Positions 16,652-23,474 of a stretch of 38,515 nucleotides of DNA are shown here, piece after piece. The notes beneath the pieces were generated by a model. That model was not told where the DNA came from and did not search any database. It saw only the letters and a program-made list of their open reading frames with translations. The stretch is from Aalborgiella sp040079635. GTDB lineage: Bacteria; Pseudomonadota; Gammaproteobacteria; Burkholderiales; Burkholderiaceae_C. The stretch is taken from contig JBEBJY010000021.1 of NCBI GenBank assembly GCA_040079635.1, positions 1 through 38,515 of the forward strand, given 5' to 3'. Made by a program: the position numbers and the translations under genes. Within the stretch, counting starts at the first letter, position 1; every line of letters starts with the position of its first letter.

Positions 16652-17250
16652 TGTTAAAATTTTTAAAAGCCATTAAGATATTTGCTATATTTTTTATAGC
16701 TTCCAAGGCAATATTTACGACGGCAATAGCGGAAAATAAGGCGTTAAATAATGTACCAAATACATGGCAAGGAATAGTTATTCACGTCACTGATGGAGAC
16801 ACCCTGCGGGTTCGCCCACTTGGCTCAAATAACAAATCAGATTCGGTAAGAATTAGGATTGATGGCATTGATGCTCCTGAGAGTTGTCAAACTTACGGCG
16901 TGAAATCTGCTGCGGCTTTGAAGAAGCTGCTGATTTCAAAACAAGTCACAGTCATCAGCAAACGCTTTGATGACTATGGTCGTGATGTCGCAAAAGTCAT
17001 GATTGAGAACGTAGATGTTGGTGGCTGGCTGGTCAAAAACGGCCACGCATGGTCTTATCACTACAGATTCAGCGATGGCCCTTACGGATCAGAAGAAAAG
17101 GCCGCCGCTCGCAAGAAGCTTGGCTTGTTTGCCGACGCTGCAGCCATTAACCCTAAAATTTTCAGACGTGAGCATGGTTCATGCTTTTTAGCGAAAAATT
17201 CCGCTTCAAAAAACAATATCAATGAGAATGACCGCAAACGCTACAAGTAG
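16651..17250 (+). CDS. Secreted thermonuclease (SNase) family nuclease
   Basis: This is a small calcium-type nuclease of the staphylococcal nuclease fold. ATG 16651 overlaps the clsB stop and gives 199 residues; an upstream ATG at 16573 lies inside clsB. The first 25 residues form a signal peptide. The SNase core follows: GIVIHVTDGDTLRVRPLG, IRIDGIDAPESCQTYG with catalytic Arg/Asp/Glu positions, FDDYGRDVAKVMIENVDVG and YGSEEKAAARKKLGLFAD. Two further cysteines (ESC and GSC) may pair in the periplasm. The signal-peptide codons match the dispersed repeat. Its 3' end overlaps the opposing moeB gene by 32 bp. Confidence 0.9.
   Translation: MLKFLKAIKIFAIFFIASKAIFTTAIAENKALNNVPNTWQGIVIHVTDGDTLRVRPLGSNNKSDSVRIRIDGIDAPESCQTYGVKSAAALKKLLISKQVTVISKRFDDYGRDVAKVMIENVDVGGWLVKNGHAWSYHYRFSDGPYGSEEKAAARKKLGLFADAAAINPKIFRREHGSCFLAKNSASKNNINENDRKRYK
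16681..16728 (+). repeat. 46-bp repeat look-alike forming the nuclease signal peptide
   Basis: This segment matches the repeat gaplessly at 38 of 46 bases by hand count, the best of the coding copies. It keeps TTTGCTATATTTTT, ATAGCT, AGGCAATA and CGGC. Read in frame it encodes FAIFFIASKAIFTTAI, the hydrophobic core of the export signal. The consensus stop TAG is changed to AAG by substitutions around the centre. Confidence 0.7.
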
Positions 17251-17971
17251 TATCGCGTTTGAAGCGCACTTCATTCCAAGACATATCACGCCCATCGAGC
17301 ATTTGCAATCGCCCTGCTAGCGATGTACCCGCACCACTGATCAACTTTAGAGCCTCTGCCGCTTGCATAGAACCTATGATGCCCACCAATGGCGCAAACA
17401 CCCCCATCGTTGCGCAGCGCGTTTCCTCTAAACTTGCATCTGGCGGAAAAATGCAGGCATAGCAGGGTGACGAGTCTGAGCGACTGTCGAACACTGTTAT
17501 TTGTCCATCAAACCGTATCGCTGCACCCGAAACCAACGGTTTGCGATGCGTCACACAAGCAGCATTGACAGCGTGGCGGGTTGCGAAATTGTCGCAGCAA
17601 TCAATCACGACCTCAGCTTGCTCAACCAAGTTATCTAGCAGTACGGCATCTGCACGTTGCAGAACAGGGATGACTTGAACATCAGCATTGATATTTGCTA
17701 TCTTTTTCATAGCGGAATTGGCTTTAAATTCGCCGACATCAGCCAAATTATGTGCTATTTGACGCTGTAGATTGGTGACATCCACCACATCGTCATCAAC
17801 CAAAGTGATGCGCCCTACACCTGCGGTAGCCAAATACAAAACAACGGGTGAACCCAAGCCGCCAGCACCAATCACCAGCACGTGTGATTGCAATATTTTC
17901 TCTTGCCCTTCAACACCCACTTCGTTAAGCAGCAGGTGTCTAGAGTAACGAAGAAGTTGATCGTCTGTCAA
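17219..17971 (-). CDS. moeB: ThiF/MoeB-family adenylyltransferase
   Basis: It activates the C-terminus of a ubiquitin-like sulfur carrier (MoaD or ThiS) with ATP, for molybdopterin or thiamine synthesis. The 250-residue protein has the nucleotide loop VLVIGAGGLGSPVVLYLA, LVDDDVVDVTNLQRQ, DCCDNFATRHAVNAAC, LVSGAAIRFDGQITVF and the zinc cysteines CYAC and CSVC. No rhodanese domain is fused. MoeB and ThiF cannot be separated by sequence alone. The codons for GEFKANSAMKKIANI (17694-17739) match the dispersed repeat, although the protein aligns with Escherichia coli MoeB there without an insertion. It converges on the nuclease gene; ctpA lies 49 bp upstream on the same strand. Confidence 0.9.
   Translation of the reverse strand: MTDDQLLRYSRHLLLNEVGVEGQEKILQSHVLVIGAGGLGSPVVLYLATAGVGRITLVDDDVVDVTNLQRQIAHNLADVGEFKANSAMKKIANINADVQVIPVLQRADAVLLDNLVEQAEVVIDCCDNFATRHAVNAACVTHRKPLVSGAAIRFDGQITVFDSRSDSSPCYACIFPPDASLEETRCATMGVFAPLVGIIGSMQAAEALKLISGAGTSLAGRLQMLDGRDMSWNEVRFKRDTTCSVCGHSH
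17694..17739 (+). repeat. 46-bp repeat look-alike inside moeB
   Basis: On the plus strand this segment reads TTTGCTAT, TTTTT, ATAGC, GGC, TAAAT and CGCCG at exactly the repeat positions: 33 of 46 bases, no gaps, by hand count. In the moeB reading frame eight of fourteen codons are identical to the inverted repeat, and that frame is the same one used in gspL. Confidence 0.65.
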
Positions 17972-18020
17972 AGCGATTCAATTCAAGCAAGTTGAATAAG
18001 CAGATAAATTAACGGATAAA

Positions 18021-19469
18021 TTAATTCTCTTTTTTCTCTTCTTTGCGTTCAACCAAAGTTTTACTGATAAGGACCGGGCGACCTTTGAGCTGGTTGATCG
18101 CTTGCGCGAGTTGGAAATCTTTGTCTGATCCAAACTCAGGCGACTTACGCTCAGCCACTGGTTTTTTGGCTTCTTCTTCTAAGCGCTTCAAAGCAATTTC
18201 ACGCTCTTTTTCACGTGCTTCTTTTTTTGCTGGGTCTTCTACAGCATTGCCTTGACCGCTCTCAAGATGCTTTTCCAAATCAGCCTCGCGCGTGCGTAAG
18301 GCGGCAAACGGGCTGCCTTCTGCTGTTTCGTCAATCATGACATCTGGGACAATACCCTTGGCTTGAATGGATGTGCCATTTGGCGTGTAGTAGCGCGCTG
18401 TGGTGAGTTTGATACCTGTATCTGGCCCCAAAGGACGCACCGTTTGCACCGAGCCTTTGCCAAATGTTTGGCTGCCTAAAATCGTGGCGCGTTTGTAGTC
18501 TTGCAAGGCTCCGGCGACAATCTCGCTGGCAGAAGCAGAACCTTCATTGACCAACACCACCAAAGGTACTTTTTTGAGCGCTGCTGGCAGACGTTTCAAC
18601 GGATCAGCCCCGCCGCGACGCAGGTAAAACTCGGGCGCTGCTTTGTAGCTGAATTTGCTGTCAGCCAGTTGACCGTTCGTAGACACAATCGCCACATTTT
18701 CAGGCAAGAAAGCTGCAGAGACGGCAACCGCAGCATCCAATAAACCACCTGGATCGTTGCGCAAATCAAGCACCAAGCCTTTGAGATTGGGCTCTTGCTT
18801 GTAAATTTCCTCTATCTTTTTCACAAAGTCTTCAACCGTGCGGTCTTGGAACTGCGACAAGCGTACCCAGCCGTAACCTGGCTCGATGACTTTGCCACGC
18901 ACGGATTGCGTTTTGATCTCTTCACGAACGATGGTGACAGGGAAGGTACGGTTTTCGTCTTTGCGGAAAACGGTCAAAATCACTTTGGTGTTGGGCTCGC
19001 CACGCATGCGTTTGACGGCTTCATTCAGCGTCAAACCACGCACCGCTGTGGTGTCAATTTTAGTAATGAAATCATTGGGTTTGAGGCCAGCGCGAAAAGC
19101 GGGCGAACCTTCAATTGGAGACACCACTTTGACCAAACCGTCTTCAAAGCTGATTTCAATGCCAACACCCACAAACCTGCCTGTCGTGCCTTCGCGGAAT
19201 TCTTTGTAAGATTTTTTGTCAAAGTACTGAGAATGCGGGTCAAGGCTGGCTACCATGCCAGAAATAGCGTCAGATATCAGCTTTTTCTCGTCTACGGGCT
19301 CGACATAATCGCTTTTGATCAAACCAAACACATTGGCCAGCTGCTGCAGCTCTTCCAAAGGCATGGGCGACAAGGCACCGCGCGCGACAGTTTGTAACGA
19401 CACCGTCGTGAGCGCACCAGTCAGCACACCGACTGAAATCCAACCTGCAATTTTTAATTTATTGCCCAT
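18021..19469 (-). CDS. Carboxyl-terminal processing protease (S41, CtpA-like)
   Basis: This periplasmic serine protease degrades or trims proteins from the C-terminus, often cell-wall hydrolases. I chose ATG 19469 (MGNKLKIAGW) because it starts directly before a typical signal/anchor; in-frame ATGs at 19493 and 19511 add a poorly conserved leader. This gives about 482 residues. Order: membrane signal (GWISVGVLTGALTTVSLQ), a CTP helical region with FGLIKSDYVEPVDEKKLI, a PDZ domain (VGVGIEISFEDGLVKVVSPI) and the S41 core with LVLDLRNDPGGLLDAAV, the nucleophile in GSASASEIVAGAL and the lysine in SQTFGKGSVQT. The C-terminal tail is rich in Lys/Glu. Confidence 0.94.
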   Translation of the reverse strand: MGNKLKIAGWISVGVLTGALTTVSLQTVARGALSPMPLEELQQLANVFGLIKSDYVEPVDEKKLISDAISGMVASLDPHSQYFDKKSYKEFREGTTGRFVGVGIEISFEDGLVKVVSPIEGSPAFRAGLKPNDFITKIDTTAVRGLTLNEAVKRMRGEPNTKVILTVFRKDENRTFPVTIVREEIKTQSVRGKVIEPGYGWVRLSQFQDRTVEDFVKKIEEIYKQEPNLKGLVLDLRNDPGGLLDAAVAVSAAFLPENVAIVSTNGQLADSKFSYKAAPEFYLRRGGADPLKRLPAALKKVPLVVLVNEGSASASEIVAGALQDYKRATILGSQTFGKGSVQTVRPLGPDTGIKLTTARYYTPNGTSIQAKGIVPDVMIDETAEGSPFAALRTREADLEKHLESGQGNAVEDPAKKEAREKEREIALKRLEEEAKKPVAERKSPEFGSDKDFQLAQAINQLKGRPVLISKTLVERKEEKKEN

Positions 19470-19561
19470 GCTTTGCCTTATCGTTTGACCCATTTTGTAA
19501 CTTAATCTCATCCATAAAAGCCAATATACACCTAAGAGCTTTTTATGAGCACTAAGTTCAG

Positions 19562-19577
19562 TAATTAAGCTTAATTA
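19562..19577. promoter_or_regulatory. Perfect 16-bp AT-rich palindrome upstream of ctpA
   Basis: TAATTAAGCTTAATTA lies between the 3' end of gpmA (19607) and the ctpA start (19469), both minus strand. It may be an operator for ctpA or part of the gpmA 3' end; no T-tract or GC stem supports a terminator. Confidence 0.3.
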
Positions 19578-19606
19578 ACCCCATCGAGCTTAATCAATTT
19601 CTCAAT

Positions 19607-20302
19607 TTACTCACTGCCCAAATAATAGTGGCGAATTGGTTTCAGATTTTCGTCTAGTTCGTAAACCAACGGTAAACCATTCGGAATATTCAAACTCACA
19701 ATATCTTCATCAGAAATACCGTCCAAATGCTTGACCAAAGCACGAATCGAATTGCCATGCGCCGCGATCACTGTACGTTTGCCGGCACGAATGGCCGGGG
19801 CGAGTGATTCATCCCAAAACGGCATCATCCGGGCGACCGTGTCTTTGAGGCACTCAGTCAGCGGAATTTGCTCTGGCTTGAGTTTGGCATAGCGTATATC
19901 GGCGCGCTCACTGCGTGGATCGCTCGCCTCTAGCGTCGGAGGCGGCACATCGTAGCTACGGCGCCATAGCAGCACTTGCGCATCGCCATATTTCTTAGCG
20001 GTTTCAGCTTTATCTAACCCTTGCAAAGCACCGTAATGGCGCTCATTGAGCCGCCAGCTGTTGACCACTGGCAGCCAAGTGCGATCCATCGCGTCCAAAC
20101 AATGCCACAAAGTGTGCGTTGCACGCTTCAACACGCTGGTGTAAGCCACATCAAACTCAAAACCAGCCGCTTTGAGCATTTTTCCGGCTTTTTGCGCTTG
20201 TTCAACGCCCAAAGGCGTCAAATCGACGTCGGTCCAACCTGTAAAGCGGTTTTCTAAGTTCCAAGTTGATTCACCATGCCGAATCAAGACTAATTTATGC
20301 AT
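19607..20302 (-). CDS. gpmA: 2,3-bisphosphoglycerate-dependent phosphoglycerate mutase
   Basis: It interconverts 3- and 2-phosphoglycerate in glycolysis and gluconeogenesis in the cytoplasm. The 231-residue protein opens MHKLVLIRHGESTWNLENRF with the phospho-acceptor His in RHGE. It continues GWTDVDLTPLG, LNERHYGALQGLDKAETA and the second catalytic His in VIAAHGNSIRALVKHLDG. The length is normal for the cofactor-dependent type. It diverges from the rhodanese gene across 119 bp, an arrangement common in betaproteobacteria, where rhodanese-grxC-secB follows. Confidence 0.97.
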   Translation of the reverse strand: MHKLVLIRHGESTWNLENRFTGWTDVDLTPLGVEQAQKAGKMLKAAGFEFDVAYTSVLKRATHTLWHCLDAMDRTWLPVVNSWRLNERHYGALQGLDKAETAKKYGDAQVLLWRRSYDVPPPTLEASDPRSERADIRYAKLKPEQIPLTECLKDTVARMMPFWDESLAPAIRAGKRTVIAAHGNSIRALVKHLDGISDEDIVSLNIPNGLPLVYELDENLKPIRHYYLGSE

Positions 20303-20421
20303 ATCAACACTTTCTATGGCTTCTTAGGCCTTTTGTGGTCCGATTTACCCATTAAATTACACGGTAGCCTAAAAGGGTACAGGCTCTATTCTAAAATCTA
20401 ACTCTTTATAGAAAGTACAAC

Positions 20422-20829
20422 GTGAAATTTATTATTGACAATTGGATGTTATTTGCAGTCGCCATCGGTTCAGCCACCATGCTGTTTATGCCGCAAATCA
20501 AGGGCGCAGGGGGTGGAACACTGTCTGCAGCGGGTGCTGTACAGCTGATGAACCGCGAAAAAGCCGTAGTTATCGACGTGAGCGATGCTGAAGAATTCGC
20601 CCTTGGCCATGTCAATAACGCCAAAAACGTGCCCTTTAGCGAATTAGAAGACAAATTAGCTGGGCAAGTTAAAAACAAAGATTTACCTTTGATTTTGACT
20701 TGCACCTCGGGCGCACGCTCAAACCGCGCTGTTGCTGTCGCCAAAAAACTGGGATTTAGCAATGTGCAAGCCATGGCAGGCGGCATGAAAGCTTGGCGCG
20801 AAGCCAACTTACCGCTTGAAAAAGCCTGA
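20422..20829 (+). CDS. Membrane-anchored single-domain rhodanese
   Basis: This is a sulfurtransferase-fold protein tethered to the inner membrane (YibN-like). It starts at GTG 20422 and has 135 residues. One N-terminal membrane segment (WMLFAVAIGSATMLFM) is followed by a rhodanese domain: REKAVVIDVSDAEEFALGHV, NAKNVPFSELEDKL and the catalytic cysteine in LTCTSGARSNRAV. It is 63 bp before grxC. In many betaproteobacteria the run rhodanese-grxC-secB-gpsA is continuous; here it breaks after grxC. The acceptor of sulfur is unknown. Confidence 0.92.
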   Translation: MKFIIDNWMLFAVAIGSATMLFMPQIKGAGGGTLSAAGAVQLMNREKAVVIDVSDAEEFALGHVNNAKNVPFSELEDKLAGQVKNKDLPLILTCTSGARSNRAVAVAKKLGFSNVQAMAGGMKAWREANLPLEKA

Positions 20830-20892
20830 TACCACCTCATTTCTTTTGTCCATATTTCAGGTCTATCAAGCACAAAAATTCAGGATTTAGCC

Positions 20893-21153
20893 ATGCAAGT
20901 CGTCAAGATGTACACCACCGCCGTTTGCCCGTACTGCATTCGGGCAAAAAGCATTCTTAAAACCAAAGGTGTTGAGAAAATCGAAGAAATCCGCATCGAC
21001 CAAGACCCTGCAGCGCTAGCGCACATGATGGAAATCACCGGCAGACGCAGCGTGCCGCAAATTTTCATTGGCAGCACGCACGTGGGTGGCTGCGACGATT
21101 TGATGGCTTTGGATAGCGCTGGCGGCTTGGTGCCGATGTTGCAGCAGGCGTGA
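20893..21153 (+). CDS. grxC: Glutaredoxin 3
   Basis: It reduces disulfides and glutathione mixed disulfides in the cytoplasm. The 86-residue protein has the active site CPYC (VKMYTTAVCPYCIRAK), the cis-Pro segment RRSVPQIFIG and GGCDDLMALDSAGGL. All are standard for GrxC. ATG 20893 follows the AGGA of a short leader. A copy of the dispersed repeat begins 28 bp after the stop, in the place where secB would usually start. Confidence 0.95.
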   Translation: MQVVKMYTTAVCPYCIRAKSILKTKGVEKIEEIRIDQDPAALAHMMEITGRRSVPQIFIGSTHVGGCDDLMALDSAGGLVPMLQQA

Positions 21154-21180
21154 TTTGATACAGGCGTAGCAGATTTAATT

Positions 21181-21225
21181 TAGCTATTATATTTATAACT
21201 ACTTAGGCAATAAATACGCCGGCTA
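21181..21225 (+). repeat. Dispersed 46-bp repeat, intergenic copy 1
   Basis: It contains the conserved block ACTTAGGCAATAAATACG and the CCGGCTA end. The left half is more diverged (GCTATTATATTTATAAC instead of a clean GCTAT/ATAGC stem). It sits immediately after grxC, at the left edge of the accessory segment. Confidence 0.85.
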
Positions 21226-21276
21226 CAACCATTTTTACATCATTTTCGCTCGTTTTAAGGCTACATTCAAGCCATT

Positions 21277-22122
21277 TCAAGCGGTGATAATCCATCCCTC
21301 TAACGCATCCGTTTTAGCGGGTAATCCGTAATTTTTACCCCCTTTTTCATGCTGCTGCAGCGCCCACGCCGCTTGCAGCATGCACAACACCGCGTCCAAA
21401 CTGTCGCCACTGGCGTCGTCAATCAAAGCATCACGTTGCGCATGCGTCAGTTTAAGGCGCAAATTAAGCCGCGTTTGACCCAATTCCAACTGCGTTACCA
21501 AGTCTTTACGCGCAATCAGCCTCTCAGGCGTTTGCTTGGCTTTGTCGTCTGATTTGTAACTGCGGCTTTTCAAAATTTCTCTGGCTAGCAAGCCTGGGTA
21601 GCCTTCCAAAGCGACGCGTTTTTTGTCACCTGCGTGAAGTGCGGGCAGGTGAACACCCGCTTCCACTAAACGCGGCACACCCGCATGCAGCATGAATGCC
21701 ACGGGCGGATTGACCCATTTCATCGAAGGGCTAGAACCTGCGGGTACATCGGTGGCGCGGTGAGCAAATTTGCCACCTACGGGCCGCGCATCGCAAAAAG
21801 CCTTGAAAGTGGTGCGAATTTCCTCCCGCGAGAGGCTGGCGTAGTGGTCAATGCAGGCTTTCCAATCAGTTGGCCAGCAAAGTGTTTCGACCAGTTCACG
21901 CGGCAAGCCAAACGGCAAATCAAACGCACCCACCCAATTTGTTGGTTGCTTGAGCCAAGCACTGAAACCGTCAAGAGTTTGAATTTGCTCTAGTTTTGAC
22001 AGTGAAACACGTCCGTTTTGTAACGACCCGATGGCAAAGACGATGGGTTTTTTCTTGCTGGGGCTGCTTGAAAAATCGCAGCCTATAACTTGCGTTGCTT
22101 CACCAACTAACAAATGGGCCAA
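21277..22122 (-). CDS. DUF429 family protein
   Basis: The function is not known. The 281-residue product shows a DUF429 pattern related to the RNase H fold: VIGCDFSSSPSKKKPIVFAI, WVGAFDLPFGLPRELV, VALEGYPGLLAREIL and the C-terminal DDASGDSLDAVLCMLQAAWA. The Asp residues in CDFSS, FDLPFG and GDSLDA are at positions expected for a metal-type site. The start is a TTG (22122-22120) directly after the stop of the BLUF gene; nearby TTG/GTG alternatives cannot be excluded. It is probably cotranscribed with the BLUF gene and perhaps folE. Confidence 0.75.
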   Translation of the reverse strand: MAHLLVGEATQVIGCDFSSSPSKKKPIVFAIGSLQNGRVSLSKLEQIQTLDGFSAWLKQPTNWVGAFDLPFGLPRELVETLCWPTDWKACIDHYASLSREEIRTTFKAFCDARPVGGKFAHRATDVPAGSSPSMKWVNPPVAFMLHAGVPRLVEAGVHLPALHAGDKKRVALEGYPGLLAREILKSRSYKSDDKAKQTPERLIARKDLVTQLELGQTRLNLRLKLTHAQRDALIDDASGDSLDAVLCMLQAAWALQQHEKGGKNYGLPAKTDALEGWIITA

Positions 22123-22545
22123 TCAAGAACGTCCAATGATAGAAGCTGTCGCCATCAACTCTTCCAAAAGAGCCATGGATACAGCGCCCGAGGTGCTGTA
22201 GGGGTCCAGCTCTGGCTTTTCGGCATATTTCAGCAAAATCGAATGGTTGATTTTTGCCATGTTGACCTGCCCCATGGTCCAACCGCTGAAACGACGCTCA
22301 GAAATTTCTTCGTAGTGCAACAACACAACGTCTTTATGACGAATGTCTTTTTGAATATGGCCATACAAATCGCTCACCGCATTACGGCCACCTTCAATGG
22401 CTTGCAAAAAGATGCCGCCGCCATAGCAAAGTATGCCCGTGATGCCGCTGGCAGGGTTGAATTGCCGCGACTGCGCCAAGATGGTTTCTATGGCTTCTGG
22501 TTGTGTGTCCACCGCGCGGCTGGCGTAAAGTAGGCGTACTAGCAT
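22123..22545 (-). CDS. BLUF-domain blue-light sensor (FAD-binding)
   Basis: BLUF proteins bind FAD and respond to blue light through a Tyr-Gln hydrogen-bond switch. The 140-residue protein is a stand-alone BLUF domain with a short C-terminal extension, so it must act through a partner protein. Key residues are present: Tyr7 (LLYAS), Asn30, Gln48 (FLQAIEG), Trp89 and Met91 (RFSGWTM). HIQKDIRHKDV matches the family helix. It sits between folE upstream and the DUF429 gene downstream, all on the minus strand with 0-71 bp gaps. The output partner is unknown. Confidence 0.93.
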   Translation of the reverse strand: MLVRLLYASRAVDTQPEAIETILAQSRQFNPASGITGILCYGGGIFLQAIEGGRNAVSDLYGHIQKDIRHKDVVLLHYEEISERRFSGWTMGQVNMAKINHSILLKYAEKPELDPYSTSGAVSMALLEELMATASIIGRS

Positions 22546-22577
22546 GATGTTTTCCTTTGCGGTTTTATTATTTTGAA

Positions 22578-22625
22578 AACTTATTTTGGAACTTATTTAG
22601 GAAATTACTTTGAACTTTATTTCGG
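22578..22625. repeat. Imperfect ~12-bp tandem repeats between folE and the BLUF gene
   Basis: AACTTATTTTGG (22578), AACTTATTTAGG (22590), a degenerate unit from 22602 and AACTTTATTTCGG (22613) follow one another. They overlap the 3' end of folE and form the region upstream of the BLUF gene. They may be a regulator-binding array or merely low-complexity sequence. Confidence 0.45.
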
Positions 22626-23369
22626 GATCAAGGCCAAAAACTCACGACGCAAGTTCATGTCTTTCAAAAACACGCCGCGCATGACGGAGTTGATCATCTT
22701 GCTGTCCATGTCTTTCACGCCGCGCCAGCTCATGCAAAAGTGGGTGGCTTCCATCACAATCGCCAAGCCATCGGGTTGGGTTTTTTGTTGAATCAAATCG
22801 GCCAGTTGTACGACAGCCTCTTCTTGGATTTGCGGTCTGCCCATCACCCATTCCGCCAAACGCGCGTATTTGGACAAACCAATCACATTGGTATGTTCGT
22901 TGGGCAACACGCCAATCCATACCTTGCCCATGACCGGGCAAAAGTGGTGTGAACAAGCGCTGCGCACCACAATCGGGCCCACAATCATCAGCTCGTTCAA
23001 GTGGCCAACGTTGGGGAACTCAGTGATAGTCGGCACAGGCTGGTAGCGGCCTTTGAAGACCTCGTTCAAATACATTTTGGCGACGCGGCGTGCCGTGTTG
23101 TTGGTGTTGTGGTCGTGCTCGGTGTCTATCACCATGCTGGACAGCACGCCCTTCATTTTGCTTTCAACTTCGTCCAGCAACTTGTCCATGTCGCCAGGCT
23201 CGATAAAAGCGCTGATGTTGTCGTTCGCGAAATATCGCTTTTTGGATGCTGCCACCCGCTCGCGGATGACGACGGACATTGGGCGTCCCTCTTCAGTTGG
23301 GTTCAAAGCTTCTACAGCCATGGTGTCGGCTTTCTTTTCAATGTTTTTCTCAATATTCTTTGTACTCAT
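22617..23369 (-). CDS. folE: GTP cyclohydrolase I
   Basis: It converts GTP to 7,8-dihydroneopterin triphosphate, the first step to tetrahydrofolate and related pterins. The 250-residue protein has an N-terminal extension of about 45 residues, then NTARRVAKMYLNEVFKGRY, the zinc and catalytic site ACSHHFCPVMGKVWIG, NVIGLSKYARLAEW and THFCMSWRGVKD. Cys and His ligands are all present, so it is the zinc-type FolE and not FolE2. The start codon lies in the loop of a perfect 9-bp inverted repeat, with no clear ribosome-binding site. The BLUF gene follows on the same strand. Confidence 0.96.
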   Translation of the reverse strand: MSTKNIEKNIEKKADTMAVEALNPTEEGRPMSVVIRERVAASKKRYFANDNISAFIEPGDMDKLLDEVESKMKGVLSSMVIDTEHDHNTNNTARRVAKMYLNEVFKGRYQPVPTITEFPNVGHLNELMIVGPIVVRSACSHHFCPVMGKVWIGVLPNEHTNVIGLSKYARLAEWVMGRPQIQEEAVVQLADLIQQKTQPDGLAIVMEATHFCMSWRGVKDMDSKMINSVMRGVFLKDMNLRREFLALIPK

Positions 23370-23380
23370 ATAAGAATATT
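23352..23380 (-). promoter_or_regulatory. Inverted repeat enclosing the folE start codon
   Basis: Arms AATATTCTT (23352-23360) and AAGAATATT (23372-23380) are perfect, with an 11-base centre holding the folE ATG (23369-23367). On the minus strand TAATAT (23381-23376) lies six bases before the ATG, which would put transcription start at or near the start codon. The dyad may be an operator or an RNA hairpin. Confidence 0.45.
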
Positions 23381-23437
23381 ACCAGTGTTTGCATAACAGC
23401 TAGTCGAATATGGGTTATTCCAACCAAGTTAACCCTG

Positions 23438-23467
23438 TTGACGTGCAAGCGAACTCCAAACTAGAAT
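23438..23467 (+). promoter_or_regulatory. Candidate promoter for the Bug-protein gene
   Basis: TTGACG (23438-23443) and TAGAAT (23462-23467) are spaced 18 bp. The -10 ends seven bases before ATG 23475, so the transcript would be leaderless or nearly so. No ribosome-binding site is seen. Confidence 0.45.
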
Positions 23468-23474
23468 TTTTCAT

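Noticed and set aside
19519..19553. CCTAAGAGCT region upstream of ctpA, resembling the centre of the inverted repeat.
   Set aside because: Match is limited to about ten bases and needs a gap; no flanking agreement.
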